Position numbers and translations under genes: made by a program
Shown: positions 1 through 7,424 of the stretch, piece by piece
How the letters are laid out: each line of letters begins with the position of its first letter
Numbering within the stretch: position 1 is the stretch's first letter
Notes under the pieces: model-generated
The model's database searches: none
Told to the model about the DNA's origin: nothing
What the model saw: only the letters and a program-made list of their open reading frames with translations
DNA from: Amycolatopsis sp. NBC_01480
Lineage (GTDB): Bacteria > Actinomycetota > Actinomycetes > Mycobacteriales > Pseudonocardiaceae
DNA: 64,000 nt
Assembly: GCF_036227205.1 (NCBI RefSeq)
Contig: NZ_CP109442.1
Span: 992,001-1,056,000 of the forward strand
Direction: 5' to 3'

Positions 1-171
1 GGCCCCGTCGGACCTCCGGTCGACCAGCCGCCGGCCGGTCGACCGTTCGAGGGCCGCGACCTGGCGGGAGACCGCGGACTGGCTGTACCCCAAGGCCGAC
101 GCGGCCGCGGTGAACGAACCGGTCTCGGCGAGTGCGCGGAACATCCGCAGCGTCGTCGAGGACCACTCCAT
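1..171 (-). CDS. LysR-family transcriptional regulator, N-terminal part (truncated by window edge)
   Basis: The first 57 codons are visible and run off the left edge. They form a typical LysR winged helix-turn-helix: the motif FTAAASALGYSQSAVSRQVA starts about residue 19 and is followed by LERSTGRRLVDR. LysR proteins usually regulate a divergent neighbour and need a small-molecule co-inducer bound by the C-terminal domain, which is outside the window. The likely target is the carboxymuconolactone decarboxylase-like gene that starts 50 bp away on the other strand. The ATG start has no Shine-Dalgarno; a TAGGTT hexamer lies 8 nt upstream, so a leaderless message is possible. Confidence 0.85.
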   Translation of the reverse strand, partial: MEWSSTTLRMFRALAETGSFTAAASALGYSQSAVSRQVAALERSTGRRLVDRRSDGA

Positions 172-221
172 GAGCGAACAACCTACCCCGCGGCACGCGC
201 CGCACCACTGAACGGAGCGTC

Positions 222-815
222 ATGTCGGCACCCCTCGACTCCCTCGGCGGCCGCTTGCCGCTGCTGCACCCGGCCGATCTCGACGAGGAGCAGCAGCAGG
301 TCTATGACGTCCTGACCCGGATCGTCGTCCCGGAAGCGGCGGCAGGCGGCTTCACCGCGCGGCTCGCCGACGGTCGGTTCATCGGGCCGTTCAACGCCCT
401 GCTGCGTGCCCCGCGGATCGCGCTGGGCCTCGGCGGCTGGACAAGCCGGATCACCGAGGCCGGGCTCGCGGAAGACGTCCGGCAGGCGGTGATCCTGACC
501 GTCGGCAGCGCTTGGCAGGCGGCGTACGAGATCGACGCGCACGTCGCCGCCGCGCGGGCAGCCGGCCTGCCGGAAACCGCGATCACCGCTCTCGTCGACG
601 GCACCGAGCCGACCGGATTGAGCGCCGACGCCGACCTCGCGCATCGGCTGACGACCAGCCTGCTGACCGGTCGCGGGGTGCACGACGCGCTGTACGCCGA
701 GGCGATCGGCCGGTTCGGTGAGGCGGGCGTCGTCGCGATCCTGTGCCTGATCGGGCAGTACCAGACGATCTCCTCGATCCTGGTCTGCTTCCGGGTGCCG
801 GTGCCCGAGGGGTGA
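222..815 (+). CDS. Carboxymuconolactone decarboxylase family protein
   Basis: A 197-residue all-helical protein of the AhpD/carboxymuconolactone decarboxylase fold. The recognisable core is AVILTVGSAWQAAYEIDAHV near residues 88-108, where the family usually has a redox or substrate-binding helix ending in a histidine. The CxxC pair of AhpD peroxidase-type members is absent (EIDAH stands in its place), so a decarboxylase or unknown role is more likely than peroxidase reduction. GGAG precedes the ATG. It is divergent from the LysR gene, which probably controls it. The substrate cannot be read from the sequence. Confidence 0.8.
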   Translation: MSAPLDSLGGRLPLLHPADLDEEQQQVYDVLTRIVVPEAAAGGFTARLADGRFIGPFNALLRAPRIALGLGGWTSRITEAGLAEDVRQAVILTVGSAWQAAYEIDAHVAAARAAGLPETAITALVDGTEPTGLSADADLAHRLTTSLLTGRGVHDALYAEAIGRFGEAGVVAILCLIGQYQTISSILVCFRVPVPEG

Positions 816-920
816 TCCGGAAGTTCGGCCGCCCTACACACCCGGGACAGCGAAGGGCCACGAACGCTCGGGACAGCTCGCCTACGTTCTCGGAAGACAT
901 CGGACGTCAGGGAGTATTCG

Positions 921-1619
921 GTGATGGATCGCAGGGCGTTCATGGTGGCGGCCGGTGCCGCGGCGGGGACGGCGGTCGTGCCCGCGACGGCCGAAGCGGC
1001 CGAGGGCCGGCCCGTCCGCTTCACCATCCTCAGCGACATCCAGGGCGACCTCGCCGACTTCGGCCACGCGCTCGACGACCTGCACTCGGTCAACCCGGGC
1101 AGCGCGGGCCTCGGCATCGCGAGCGACATCACCCCGCGCGGTTACGACTTCGAGTACGCCGAGGTCCGCGCGACCCTGGACCGGCACCCGCACCCGCGCG
1201 AGGTCGCGTGGGCGATCGGCAACCACGAGTTCTCCGTGCCGAAATGGCGGGACCCGGACACGCTCGCCCAGGAGACCTGGCCCAACGGCACCACGGAGGA
1301 CTCGCTCTTCCGCAGTTTCTTCCGCTTCGCGGGCCGCAACACGATCTACCGCGAAACGTCGTTCGGCGGCGTTCCAGTGCTCTGCCTCGGCACCGAGCGC
1401 TACGCGAAGTACCACGGCCCGAAGCTCTGGGACGAGGTCCGGCTCAGCGACCGGCAGTTCACCTGGCTCGAGCAGCGGCTGGAATTCTGGCTCGCCCGGC
1501 GGAAACCGGTGATGGTGCTGACCCACCAGGTCTCGCCCCGCGCCGTGGTCATCAAGGCCCGTGACTTCACCACCCGCACCTGGCTGAAGCAGATCACGGT
1601 CCCGCTGCACACCTCGTGA
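921..1619 (+). CDS. Exported calcineurin-like phosphoesterase, C-terminally shortened
   Basis: A 232-residue protein with a Tat-type leader (DRRAFMVAAGAAAG, cleavage likely after AEA near residue 30). Metallophosphoesterase motifs visible in order are SDIQGD (metal-binding Asp), SDITPRGYD (equivalent of GDxxxxG) and IGNHEF (catalytic Asn-His). A later THQV may be the next metal ligand, but the final GHTH motif expected about 40-60 residues on is missing; the frame ends in PLHTS and a stop. Secreted relatives are normally longer. The protein is therefore probably inactive or a recent truncation. GGGAG lies ahead of the GTG start; an ATG three bases later is an alternative. Confidence 0.7.
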   Translation: MMDRRAFMVAAGAAAGTAVVPATAEAAEGRPVRFTILSDIQGDLADFGHALDDLHSVNPGSAGLGIASDITPRGYDFEYAEVRATLDRHPHPREVAWAIGNHEFSVPKWRDPDTLAQETWPNGTTEDSLFRSFFRFAGRNTIYRETSFGGVPVLCLGTERYAKYHGPKLWDEVRLSDRQFTWLEQRLEFWLARRKPVMVLTHQVSPRAVVIKARDFTTRTWLKQITVPLHTS

Positions 1620-1733
1620 GCGCTCGTCCCGATCATCGGCAAGCTGGTTGAGGAGCGGCCAGGCCTTGGCTAACATCCGATGAATCGTCCCTTGTGTGCC
1701 GCCGCCGCACAAACGAAAGTGCGGAGGAAAAAC

Positions 1734-2444
1734 GTGTTCAAGCTACTACTCACCCGGCCGGCCGTCATCGGCACGTGCGCGCTGGTTCTGGCGGCGCTTT
1801 CGACCGGACCCGTCCAGGCCGGCGCCCATTCGTCGCTCTGGTCGGCGGATCCGCGCAAGGGGACGGGGGCGTTCGCGTCGATTCAGTGTGATAGCAACAC
1901 CTTCACCACCACGACCGATCCCGCCAAAGGTCCGGTGTGGCAGGTGAAGCAGCTCGCGAACCAGGAGCGGTGCGAGTCGGAGGGGCCGGACATTTCCCTT
2001 GGCAGCACCTACTATCTCGGCTGGTCCTCGAAATTCGCCATCACCGATTCGACGAGCCGGTACATCTTCCAGCTCAAGTGCAGCCCCAGCACCGGCACGG
2101 CCAATCACCCCATCGTCCTCGAGGTCATCGGCGGGGAGCTCCAGCTGCAGAACTGGACCCAGGACCACCAGAAGGTGTTGCTGTGGCACACCAAGGCCGT
2201 CAACAACCAGTGGAACGACTACGTGCTCCGGGTTTCCGAGGACCAGCAGAAGGGCACGATCCAGTTCTGGTTCAACGGCGCGCGCCAGAAACTGACCACC
2301 GGCTCGGACACCTTCACCGGCACCACGTACGACGGAACCCGGGACTACCTCAAATGGGGGCTCTACCATCCGGCCCCGGCCACGGCCACGCAATGGCTCA
2401 GCACCATCAAAATGGGCACGAGCCTGGCCGACGTGACCGGCTGA
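1734..2444 (+). CDS. Secreted heparin-lyase-like (polysaccharide lyase fold) protein
   Basis: A 236-residue secreted protein. The GTG start is chosen because CGGAGGA sits just upstream and a Sec signal peptide follows (hydrophobic core TCALVLAALS, cleavage after VQA). The mature part resembles the beta-jelly-roll lyase domain of heparin lyase I-type proteins: paired Cys residues, YLGWSSKFAI, YIFQLKC, WNDYVLRVSED, and a C-terminal YLKWGLYHP block where family members carry catalytic Tyr/Lys. Substrate is unknown. A second protein of similar type is encoded at 32431-33261. The gene is followed by a GC-rich hairpin at 2448-2475. Confidence 0.65.
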   Translation: MFKLLLTRPAVIGTCALVLAALSTGPVQAGAHSSLWSADPRKGTGAFASIQCDSNTFTTTTDPAKGPVWQVKQLANQERCESEGPDISLGSTYYLGWSSKFAITDSTSRYIFQLKCSPSTGTANHPIVLEVIGGELQLQNWTQDHQKVLLWHTKAVNNQWNDYVLRVSEDQQKGTIQFWFNGARQKLTTGSDTFTGTTYDGTRDYLKWGLYHPAPATATQWLSTIKMGTSLADVTG

Positions 2445-2447
2445 GCG

Positions 2448-2475
2448 GAACGGCCCACCGGGGTGCCGGCCGTTC
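2448..2475 (+). terminator. Hairpin after the lyase-like gene
   Basis: An 8-bp perfect stem (GAACGGCC/GGCCGTTC) with a 12-nt loop starts four bases after the stop codon. No U-tract follows, as is common for actinobacterial terminators. Its right arm abuts the -10 hexamer TAAGCT (2478-2483) of the next gene. Confidence 0.5.
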
Positions 2476-2490
2476 AGTAAGCTCCCCCCG

Positions 2491-3756
2491 GTGGAGCCAT
2501 TGACGGCGATCAGCGTGATCGCGGCGAAGTACGGGGTGTCCGCCGTGATCGGCGCGCTCACCGGGAACGAGGGCCTCGGCGGCCTCGGCTCGGAGCTGAT
2601 GGGCGCGCTGATGGAGAGCGAAGACCGGATCGCCGAGCAGCTGGACGGGATCAGCCGCAAGCTCGACCGGATCCTGGTGCAGCGCTACGCCACCGCGCTC
2701 GGCGCCGGCCAGCGCATGCTGCTCGACGCGAGCACGGCCACCGACCCGCAGGTCCGCGTCGCCGAGCTGAGCCGGGCGCGGGATCTGTTCCTCGAAGCCA
2801 GTGCCGCGGCGTTGTCGCCGTTGCAGCTCGCGGTGGCGGAGCGTTACGTCGCGCTGTGCTACATCGCGCTCGGCCGGCGCGAGGCGGCGGCGACCGCGTT
2901 GAAGTCCATGGACCGGGCGGCCGCCGAAGCGATACTCGACGCCGCGGCGGAGGCGGGCCCACCGGCGTACGAACGCGCCCGCAAGCAGCTCGGGTGGTCC
3001 GGGCGGGTCGGCTCGCGGTCCCGGCGCGACGATCTGCTCGAAGACCAGGCCGACGACATCATCCTCGCGGCGTTGCGGGAAGCGGAGCTGGCCGAGGAGC
3101 TGTTCCGGGAATCCCGCACCCTGGCCCAGGGAATGGGTCTCCCGCTCGCCCCGCTGCCGCACCAGGAGGAGCTGCCGCACGAGCCGGACGCCGAGGACGA
3201 CGGACCCGACCCGCTGCGGAACACGAAGATGCAGCTGGTGCTCCGCCCGCCCGCGCCCGGCCCGGTGCGGTACGGCCCGATCACGGTGACCTGGCGCAAG
3301 GTGCTGATCCAGCCGACCAAGCCGTCGTCGAGCAGCAAGACCACGGCGAGCATGACCGAAGTCCGCCAGTACCTGGAATCCTGCTCGATCTCGATGGACC
3401 AGGTGGACGGCGAATTCCTCCGGCGGCTGCGGCGCCGGCTGCACCAGCCGATCGTCGCGTGGCTCGAGGTGGACGTGACGATCAAGCTCGAACCCGCCTT
3501 CACCCGAAACCGGATCATCGGCCTTGCGAGCCGCTCCACCGACCCGTCTTCCCCAGACGCTTGGGTGGACTTCCACCTTTGCGGGCTGACCGCGGGCCAA
3601 TCGGAGCTGACGATCAAGTCCTCCATCCCGTTCTTCTTGCAGGGCAAGGAAGTGGCCGAGTCCTATGTGCCCAGTTCGTTCGTCAGCATGCCTGCGGGGC
3701 TGACGAACGAGATCGCGCTGAGTGTGGACAACACGTTGATCTTCCCGTCGGCCTGA
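2491..3756 (+). CDS. Unknown protein: helical N-terminus, acidic linker, beta-rich C-terminus
   Basis: A 421-residue protein I do not recognise. Residues 1-60 start with a hydrophobic, glycine-rich segment (SVIAAKYGVSAVIGALTG) followed by an amphipathic, coiled-coil-like helix (IAEQLDGISRKLDRIL). Residues 65-215 are Ala/Leu/Glu-rich helices resembling a repeat or scaffold. An acidic linker (PHEPDAEDDGPDP) leads to a beta-rich domain ending NEIALSVDNTLIF. No catalytic motif is apparent. The GTG start has no Shine-Dalgarno, but TAAGCT lies 7 nt upstream, indicating a leaderless start. The kinase-like gene downstream begins 6 bp after this stop, so the two are probably co-expressed. Confidence 0.65.
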   Translation: MEPLTAISVIAAKYGVSAVIGALTGNEGLGGLGSELMGALMESEDRIAEQLDGISRKLDRILVQRYATALGAGQRMLLDASTATDPQVRVAELSRARDLFLEASAAALSPLQLAVAERYVALCYIALGRREAAATALKSMDRAAAEAILDAAAEAGPPAYERARKQLGWSGRVGSRSRRDDLLEDQADDIILAALREAELAEELFRESRTLAQGMGLPLAPLPHQEELPHEPDAEDDGPDPLRNTKMQLVLRPPAPGPVRYGPITVTWRKVLIQPTKPSSSSKTTASMTEVRQYLESCSISMDQVDGEFLRRLRRRLHQPIVAWLEVDVTIKLEPAFTRNRIIGLASRSTDPSSPDAWVDFHLCGLTAGQSELTIKSSIPFFLQGKEVAESYVPSSFVSMPAGLTNEIALSVDNTLIFPSA

Positions 3757-3762
3757 CCGCCT

Positions 3763-4326
3763 GTGTCACGCGGCCGGGTCATTCTGCTCAATGGACCGTC
3801 GAGTTCGGGGAAGTCCGCGATCGGGCGGGAGATGCTGCCGCTGCTGCCCGATCCGTGGTTTCTCGTTCCGGTCGACGGGATCAGCGGGATGCGGTCGACG
3901 CAGTACACCCACGCCCGCGACGACGCCGAGGTCCAGGACATGCTGCGGCGCACCCGGCGTGGCTATCACCGCGTCGTCGCGGCGCTTGCGTCGACGGGTA
4001 ACGACGTGATCATGGACTATCCGCTCAGCGAGCCGTGGCGCCTCGATGACCTGCTCGACGTCCTCGACGGTTACGACGTCACCCTGGTCGACGTCCGTTG
4101 TTCCGCCGAGGAACTCGCGCGGCGTGAACGCGCGCGCGGCGACCGTCCCCTCGGTCTCGCGCACTCGCAGACGCTGGTCTATTCCCACGAGGACAACGAC
4201 ATCACGGTCGACACCACCCACCGCAGCGCCGCCGACTGCGCCCGCGACGTCGTCGGCCGCCTTGACGACCTCGGTGATCCGAAGGCGTTCGAACGGCTCC
4301 GCGCCGCCCAGGCGTCCCAGGACTGA
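3763..4326 (+). CDS. Chloramphenicol phosphotransferase-like P-loop kinase
   Basis: A 187-residue P-loop kinase. The Walker A motif GPSSSGKS is at residues 11-18; a conserved Asp follows in VPVDGISG, matching the catalytic Asp of chloramphenicol 3-O-phosphotransferase, and a lid-type region RRERARGDR lies at about 128-136. The family transfers phosphate from ATP to small hydroxylated compounds; many actinobacterial members have unknown substrates, so resistance to chloramphenicol should not be assumed. The GTG start lies 6 bp after the preceding unknown gene, suggesting translational coupling. Confidence 0.7.
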   Translation: MSRGRVILLNGPSSSGKSAIGREMLPLLPDPWFLVPVDGISGMRSTQYTHARDDAEVQDMLRRTRRGYHRVVAALASTGNDVIMDYPLSEPWRLDDLLDVLDGYDVTLVDVRCSAEELARRERARGDRPLGLAHSQTLVYSHEDNDITVDTTHRSAADCARDVVGRLDDLGDPKAFERLRAAQASQD

Positions 4327-4378
4327 CCGCTCGAAAACGAGTTGCCCGCGTCCCGCCGCCATCCCGATACTCGGCGGC

Positions 4379-5602
4379 GTGCCCCGGAACCGAGTTGTCA
4401 CCGAACCCTTGCGCCACCCCGGATTCCGGCGGCTGGTGACCGGGCGCACCTTCGCGGAGTTCGGCAACGCGATCGCGCCTGTCGCGCTCGCGTTCGCTGT
4501 GCTGGACCTGACGGGGTCCGCGGTGGACCTCGGGCTGGTGGTCGGCGCGCGGTCGGTGGCCAACGTGGTGCTGGTGCTCTTCGGCGGCGTGCTCGCCGAC
4601 CGGCTCCCCCGGTCGGTGATCCTGCAGGGCACCGAAACCGCCGCCGCGCTCACCCAGGCCGCGATCGCGGTCAGCGTGCTCGGCGGGTTCGCCTCGGTGC
4701 CGCTGCTTGCCGGGCTCAGCGTGGCCAACGGCGCGGTGTCGGCGATCGCGCTGCCCGCGTCCTCGTCGATCGTCCCGCAGACCGTGCCGGCTTCGCTGCT
4801 TCAGCAGGCCAACGCCCTGAACCGGATCCTGTCCAACACGGGCCGGTTCGCCGGCGCCGCAGCGGGCGGGGTGCTCGTGGCCGCGCTCGGCTCGGGCTGG
4901 GCGATCGGCGCGAACGCCGCGGTGTTCCTGCTGGCCGCGCTCGCTTACCGGCGGTTGCGGGCCGTGCGCGTGGAGCGGTCCGGAAGGTCGCGTCCTTTCG
5001 CCGACCTGGCCGAGGGCTGGCACGAATTCCGTTCGCGCACTTGGCTTTGGGTGGTCGTGCTCCAGTTCATGATCGTCAACGCCGTGGCGGCGGGCGGGAT
5101 CCTGGTGCTCGGGCCCGCCATCGCGGACGAGACCTTCGGCCGATCGGGCTGGGGGCTGGTGCTCGCCGCCGAGACCGCGGGCTGGGTGCTCGGCGGGGTG
5201 CTGGCCGCGCACTGGCGGCCGTCCCGCGCGCTGGCGATCGGCGTCGCGCTGGTCCTGGTGAACGCGGTTCCGCTGGTGGTGCTGGCGAAAGCGCCGAACC
5301 TGGTGCTGCTGGTGTCGGTCATGCTGCTCACCGGCGGCGCCATCGAGCTGGGCGCGGTCGCCTGGGACGTCTCCATGCAGGAGAACGTGCCCGCGGACAA
5401 GCTCGCCCGCGTCTACTCCTATGACGTGCTCGGCTCGATCATCGCGGTGCCGATCGGGCAACTGGCCGCCGGCCCGCTCGCCGAACGCTGGGGCCGCGAG
5501 CCGATACTGTTGGCCGGCGCCGCGCTGATCGTGATCGCGACGCTGTTTGCTTTGGGCAGCAAGCAGGTCCGCGGTCTGCGACGCCTCGCACCCGTTTCCT
5601 AG
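4379..5602 (+). CDS. MFS transporter, EntS-like (DHA3-type) exporter
   Basis: A 407-residue integral membrane protein with about 12 predicted helices. The loop FGGVLADRLPRSVIL near residues 60-75 is the major-facilitator motif A (GxLaDrxxRr) and is typical of the enterobactin-exporter-like MFS_3 group. Substrate is unknown. The GTG start is preferred to in-frame codons further up because GATACT lies exactly 7 nt upstream (leaderless signal) and because upstream codons would overlap the kinase gene. The stop codon overlaps the first copy of a dispersed repeat (5598-5640). Confidence 0.8.
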   Translation: MPRNRVVTEPLRHPGFRRLVTGRTFAEFGNAIAPVALAFAVLDLTGSAVDLGLVVGARSVANVVLVLFGGVLADRLPRSVILQGTETAAALTQAAIAVSVLGGFASVPLLAGLSVANGAVSAIALPASSSIVPQTVPASLLQQANALNRILSNTGRFAGAAAGGVLVAALGSGWAIGANAAVFLLAALAYRRLRAVRVERSGRSRPFADLAEGWHEFRSRTWLWVVVLQFMIVNAVAAGGILVLGPAIADETFGRSGWGLVLAAETAGWVLGGVLAAHWRPSRALAIGVALVLVNAVPLVVLAKAPNLVLLVSVMLLTGGAIELGAVAWDVSMQENVPADKLARVYSYDVLGSIIAVPIGQLAAGPLAERWGREPILLAGAALIVIATLFALGSKQVRGLRRLAPVS

Positions 5603-5640
5603 CGCCGCGCCACGCAACGTTGGACCGGTAATTCAGGTCT
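5598..5640. repeat. Dispersed repeat, copy 1 (about 43 bp)
   Basis: This 43-bp segment, starting at CCTAGCGCCGCGC, matches 43046-43088 at about 34 of 43 positions in the same orientation. Both copies lie at gene ends. Copy 2 runs directly into a 48-bp perfect hairpin; copy 1 does not have that hairpin. Confidence 0.6.
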
Positions 5641-5686
5641 CGGGCCAGAGAGCCCGTCAACCTTTCGATTCACAGCACCAGCGCAC

Positions 5687-6256
5687 TCAGCGCGGCCCGG
5701 CCACCGTGTCCCGGAGCGAGGCCGAGACCGCGTCCAAACAGGACCCGAAGTCGCGCTTCCCACGGCCGTCCACCCACTGGTCAAAGGCATTCTGGAACAC
5801 CACCACCGCAACCTGAGCCACCAATCGAGCCCGCGCGGACTCGACACCACGCTGCTCAAGCGCATCACGAATCGCAGCAGTGACCGCCGCGAACTTCGTC
5901 CGCTCACGCTCCTGAAGCTCCACACTGCACGCGATCACAGCCCGACGCGCCCCCGAACCCTCGACGAGTTCAACGAGCTGCGCGCCGACCCGGCCGACCG
6001 CGTCGAGGACCGCTGAGAGCGGCGACTCGGATACGTCGGAGGCGAGGACGGCGTCGGCTACCGCGACGGGCAGACGGTCCGAGCCCGCGAAGAGGACTTC
6101 GCGCTTGTCGGGGAAGTACCGGAAGTACGAGCGCCGCGTGATCCCCGCGCGTTCGGCGATCTGCGTCACGGTCACGTTGTCGTACCCGTGCTCGCCGTAC
6201 AGCTCCAATGCGGCCTTGGTCAGGCGCTCTTCGGTTCCGGGATCCCATCTCGCCAC
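5687..6256 (-). CDS. TetR-family repressor
   Basis: A 189-residue TetR/AcrR-type regulator. The N-terminal helix-turn-helix (VTQIAERAGITRRSYFRYFPDKREVLF, about residues 28-55) is canonical; the C-terminal helical part would bind a ligand and dimerise. It is divergent from the NAD(P)-binding oxidoreductase gene at 6353, and the shared 96-bp gap contains a perfect 16-bp inverted repeat, so it very likely represses that gene and itself. Start is GTG. The ligand is unknown. Confidence 0.9.
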   Translation of the reverse strand: MARWDPGTEERLTKAALELYGEHGYDNVTVTQIAERAGITRRSYFRYFPDKREVLFAGSDRLPVAVADAVLASDVSESPLSAVLDAVGRVGAQLVELVEGSGARRAVIACSVELQERERTKFAAVTAAIRDALEQRGVESARARLVAQVAVVVFQNAFDQWVDGRGKRDFGSCLDAVSASLRDTVAGPR

Positions 6257-6279
6257 CCCACGAGGGTAGCAAGTGATGC

Positions 6280-6333
6280 CTCAGTGTGTCGTCACTCGTG
6301 CTAGCCTCGGGTGACGACACACTGAGACGTCAC
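6280..6333. promoter_or_regulatory. TetR operator region between divergent genes
   Basis: CTCAGTGTGTCGTCAC (6280-6295) and its exact reverse complement (6311-6326) form a 16-bp perfect inverted repeat with a 15-bp spacer. A third half site, CGTCAC (6328-6333), pairs with GTGACG at 6311-6316. TAGCCT at 6302-6307, inside the spacer, is a plausible -10 for the rightward gene, so bound repressor would block it. Confidence 0.8.
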
Positions 6334-6352
6334 TAACCGAAGGGGACCACCG

Positions 6353-7411
6353 ATGACACAAAACGCAGGAAACGGCGAGGTCTGGGTCCTCGGGGCCACC
6401 GGCCGGATCGGCCGCGCGGTCGTCGCCCGCCTGGCCGAGCGGGGTATCACGCCGGTGCTGGTCGGGCGCGATCGTGAACGGCTGCGCAAGGTCGAGGCGA
6501 GCCAAGAAGCGAAAGTCGTGGTCGCCGAGAACCTCACGGAGCAGATCGCGCGGGAGCGGCCCGCGGTAGTCGTCAACACCATTGGTGATTACGCCGACAC
6601 CTCCGCGGCGATCGCGCGCGCCTGCCTGCCCGGCGGCCACTACGTCGACCTGGCCGCGGATCTGACCGCCATCCCCCGGCTGCTCGACCTGCACGAGGAC
6701 GCCGTCGCCGCGGGCAGCACGTTCGTCACCGGTGCCGGATTCGGTGTGCTGGCAACGGAATCCGTCGTGATGAAGCTCTGCGAAGACCGTCCCACCCCGC
6801 AGAAAGTGCGCGTCGACGCGCTGGCCTCGGTGGCCACCGAAGCCGGGGTGATGGGCGCCTTCGCCGCGTCGTCCGTCGACGTGCTGACCACCGGCGGGCG
6901 TCGTTATGCCGACGGTCGCCTGGTCAAAACGCGACTCGGTGCAGATGCGCAGACGTTCACGCTGCCCGACGGACAGACCGCGAAGTCCGCGAGCGCCCCG
7001 TCCGGTGAGTTGCTGGCCGCGCAACGGGCGAGTGGCGCGCCTTCGGTCACCGTCACCTCCGCGCTGGTGCCGACCGCGCCGGCCCTGCGGGCGGCGCTGC
7101 CCCTGCTCGGGGTGCTGCTTTCCGTTCCGGCGCTGCGACGTTTCGCCATCAGCCGGATGGCGCGTATGCCGATCAAGGCAGCCGCCCGGCCCCGCGAGCA
7201 CTCCTGGGGCCACGCGGTCGTCACCTGGCCGGACGGCACCAGCCGCGAAGGCTGGCTGCGCGCCGACGACGGCATGGACTTCACCGCCGACGTCGCCACC
7301 GAGGTGGCCGTCCGGCTCTCCCGGGGCGAGGGCAAGCCGGGCGCCTACACCCCGGGCGCCGCCTTCGGTCCCGATCTCGCCGTTGCCGCCGGTGGTGCCT
7401 TCTTGCTCTGA
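6353..7411 (+). CDS. Saccharopine dehydrogenase-like NAD(P)-binding oxidoreductase
   Basis: A 352-residue protein with an N-terminal Rossmann fold (VWVLGATGRIGRAVV, residues 11-25) and a TIGDYADTS segment typical of saccharopine dehydrogenase-like proteins. The middle region (YVDLAADL, then TGAGFGVLATE) fits the same family, whose actinobacterial members often act on unknown substrates. A strong site (AAGGGGA) precedes the ATG. The gene is controlled from the operator region at 6280-6333 by the divergent TetR gene. Confidence 0.8.
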   Translation: MTQNAGNGEVWVLGATGRIGRAVVARLAERGITPVLVGRDRERLRKVEASQEAKVVVAENLTEQIARERPAVVVNTIGDYADTSAAIARACLPGGHYVDLAADLTAIPRLLDLHEDAVAAGSTFVTGAGFGVLATESVVMKLCEDRPTPQKVRVDALASVATEAGVMGAFAASSVDVLTTGGRRYADGRLVKTRLGADAQTFTLPDGQTAKSASAPSGELLAAQRASGAPSVTVTSALVPTAPALRAALPLLGVLLSVPALRRFAISRMARMPIKAAARPREHSWGHAVVTWPDGTSREGWLRADDGMDFTADVATEVAVRLSRGEGKPGAYTPGAAFGPDLAVAAGGAFLL

Positions 7412-7424
7412 GCCAAGCGTTAGC

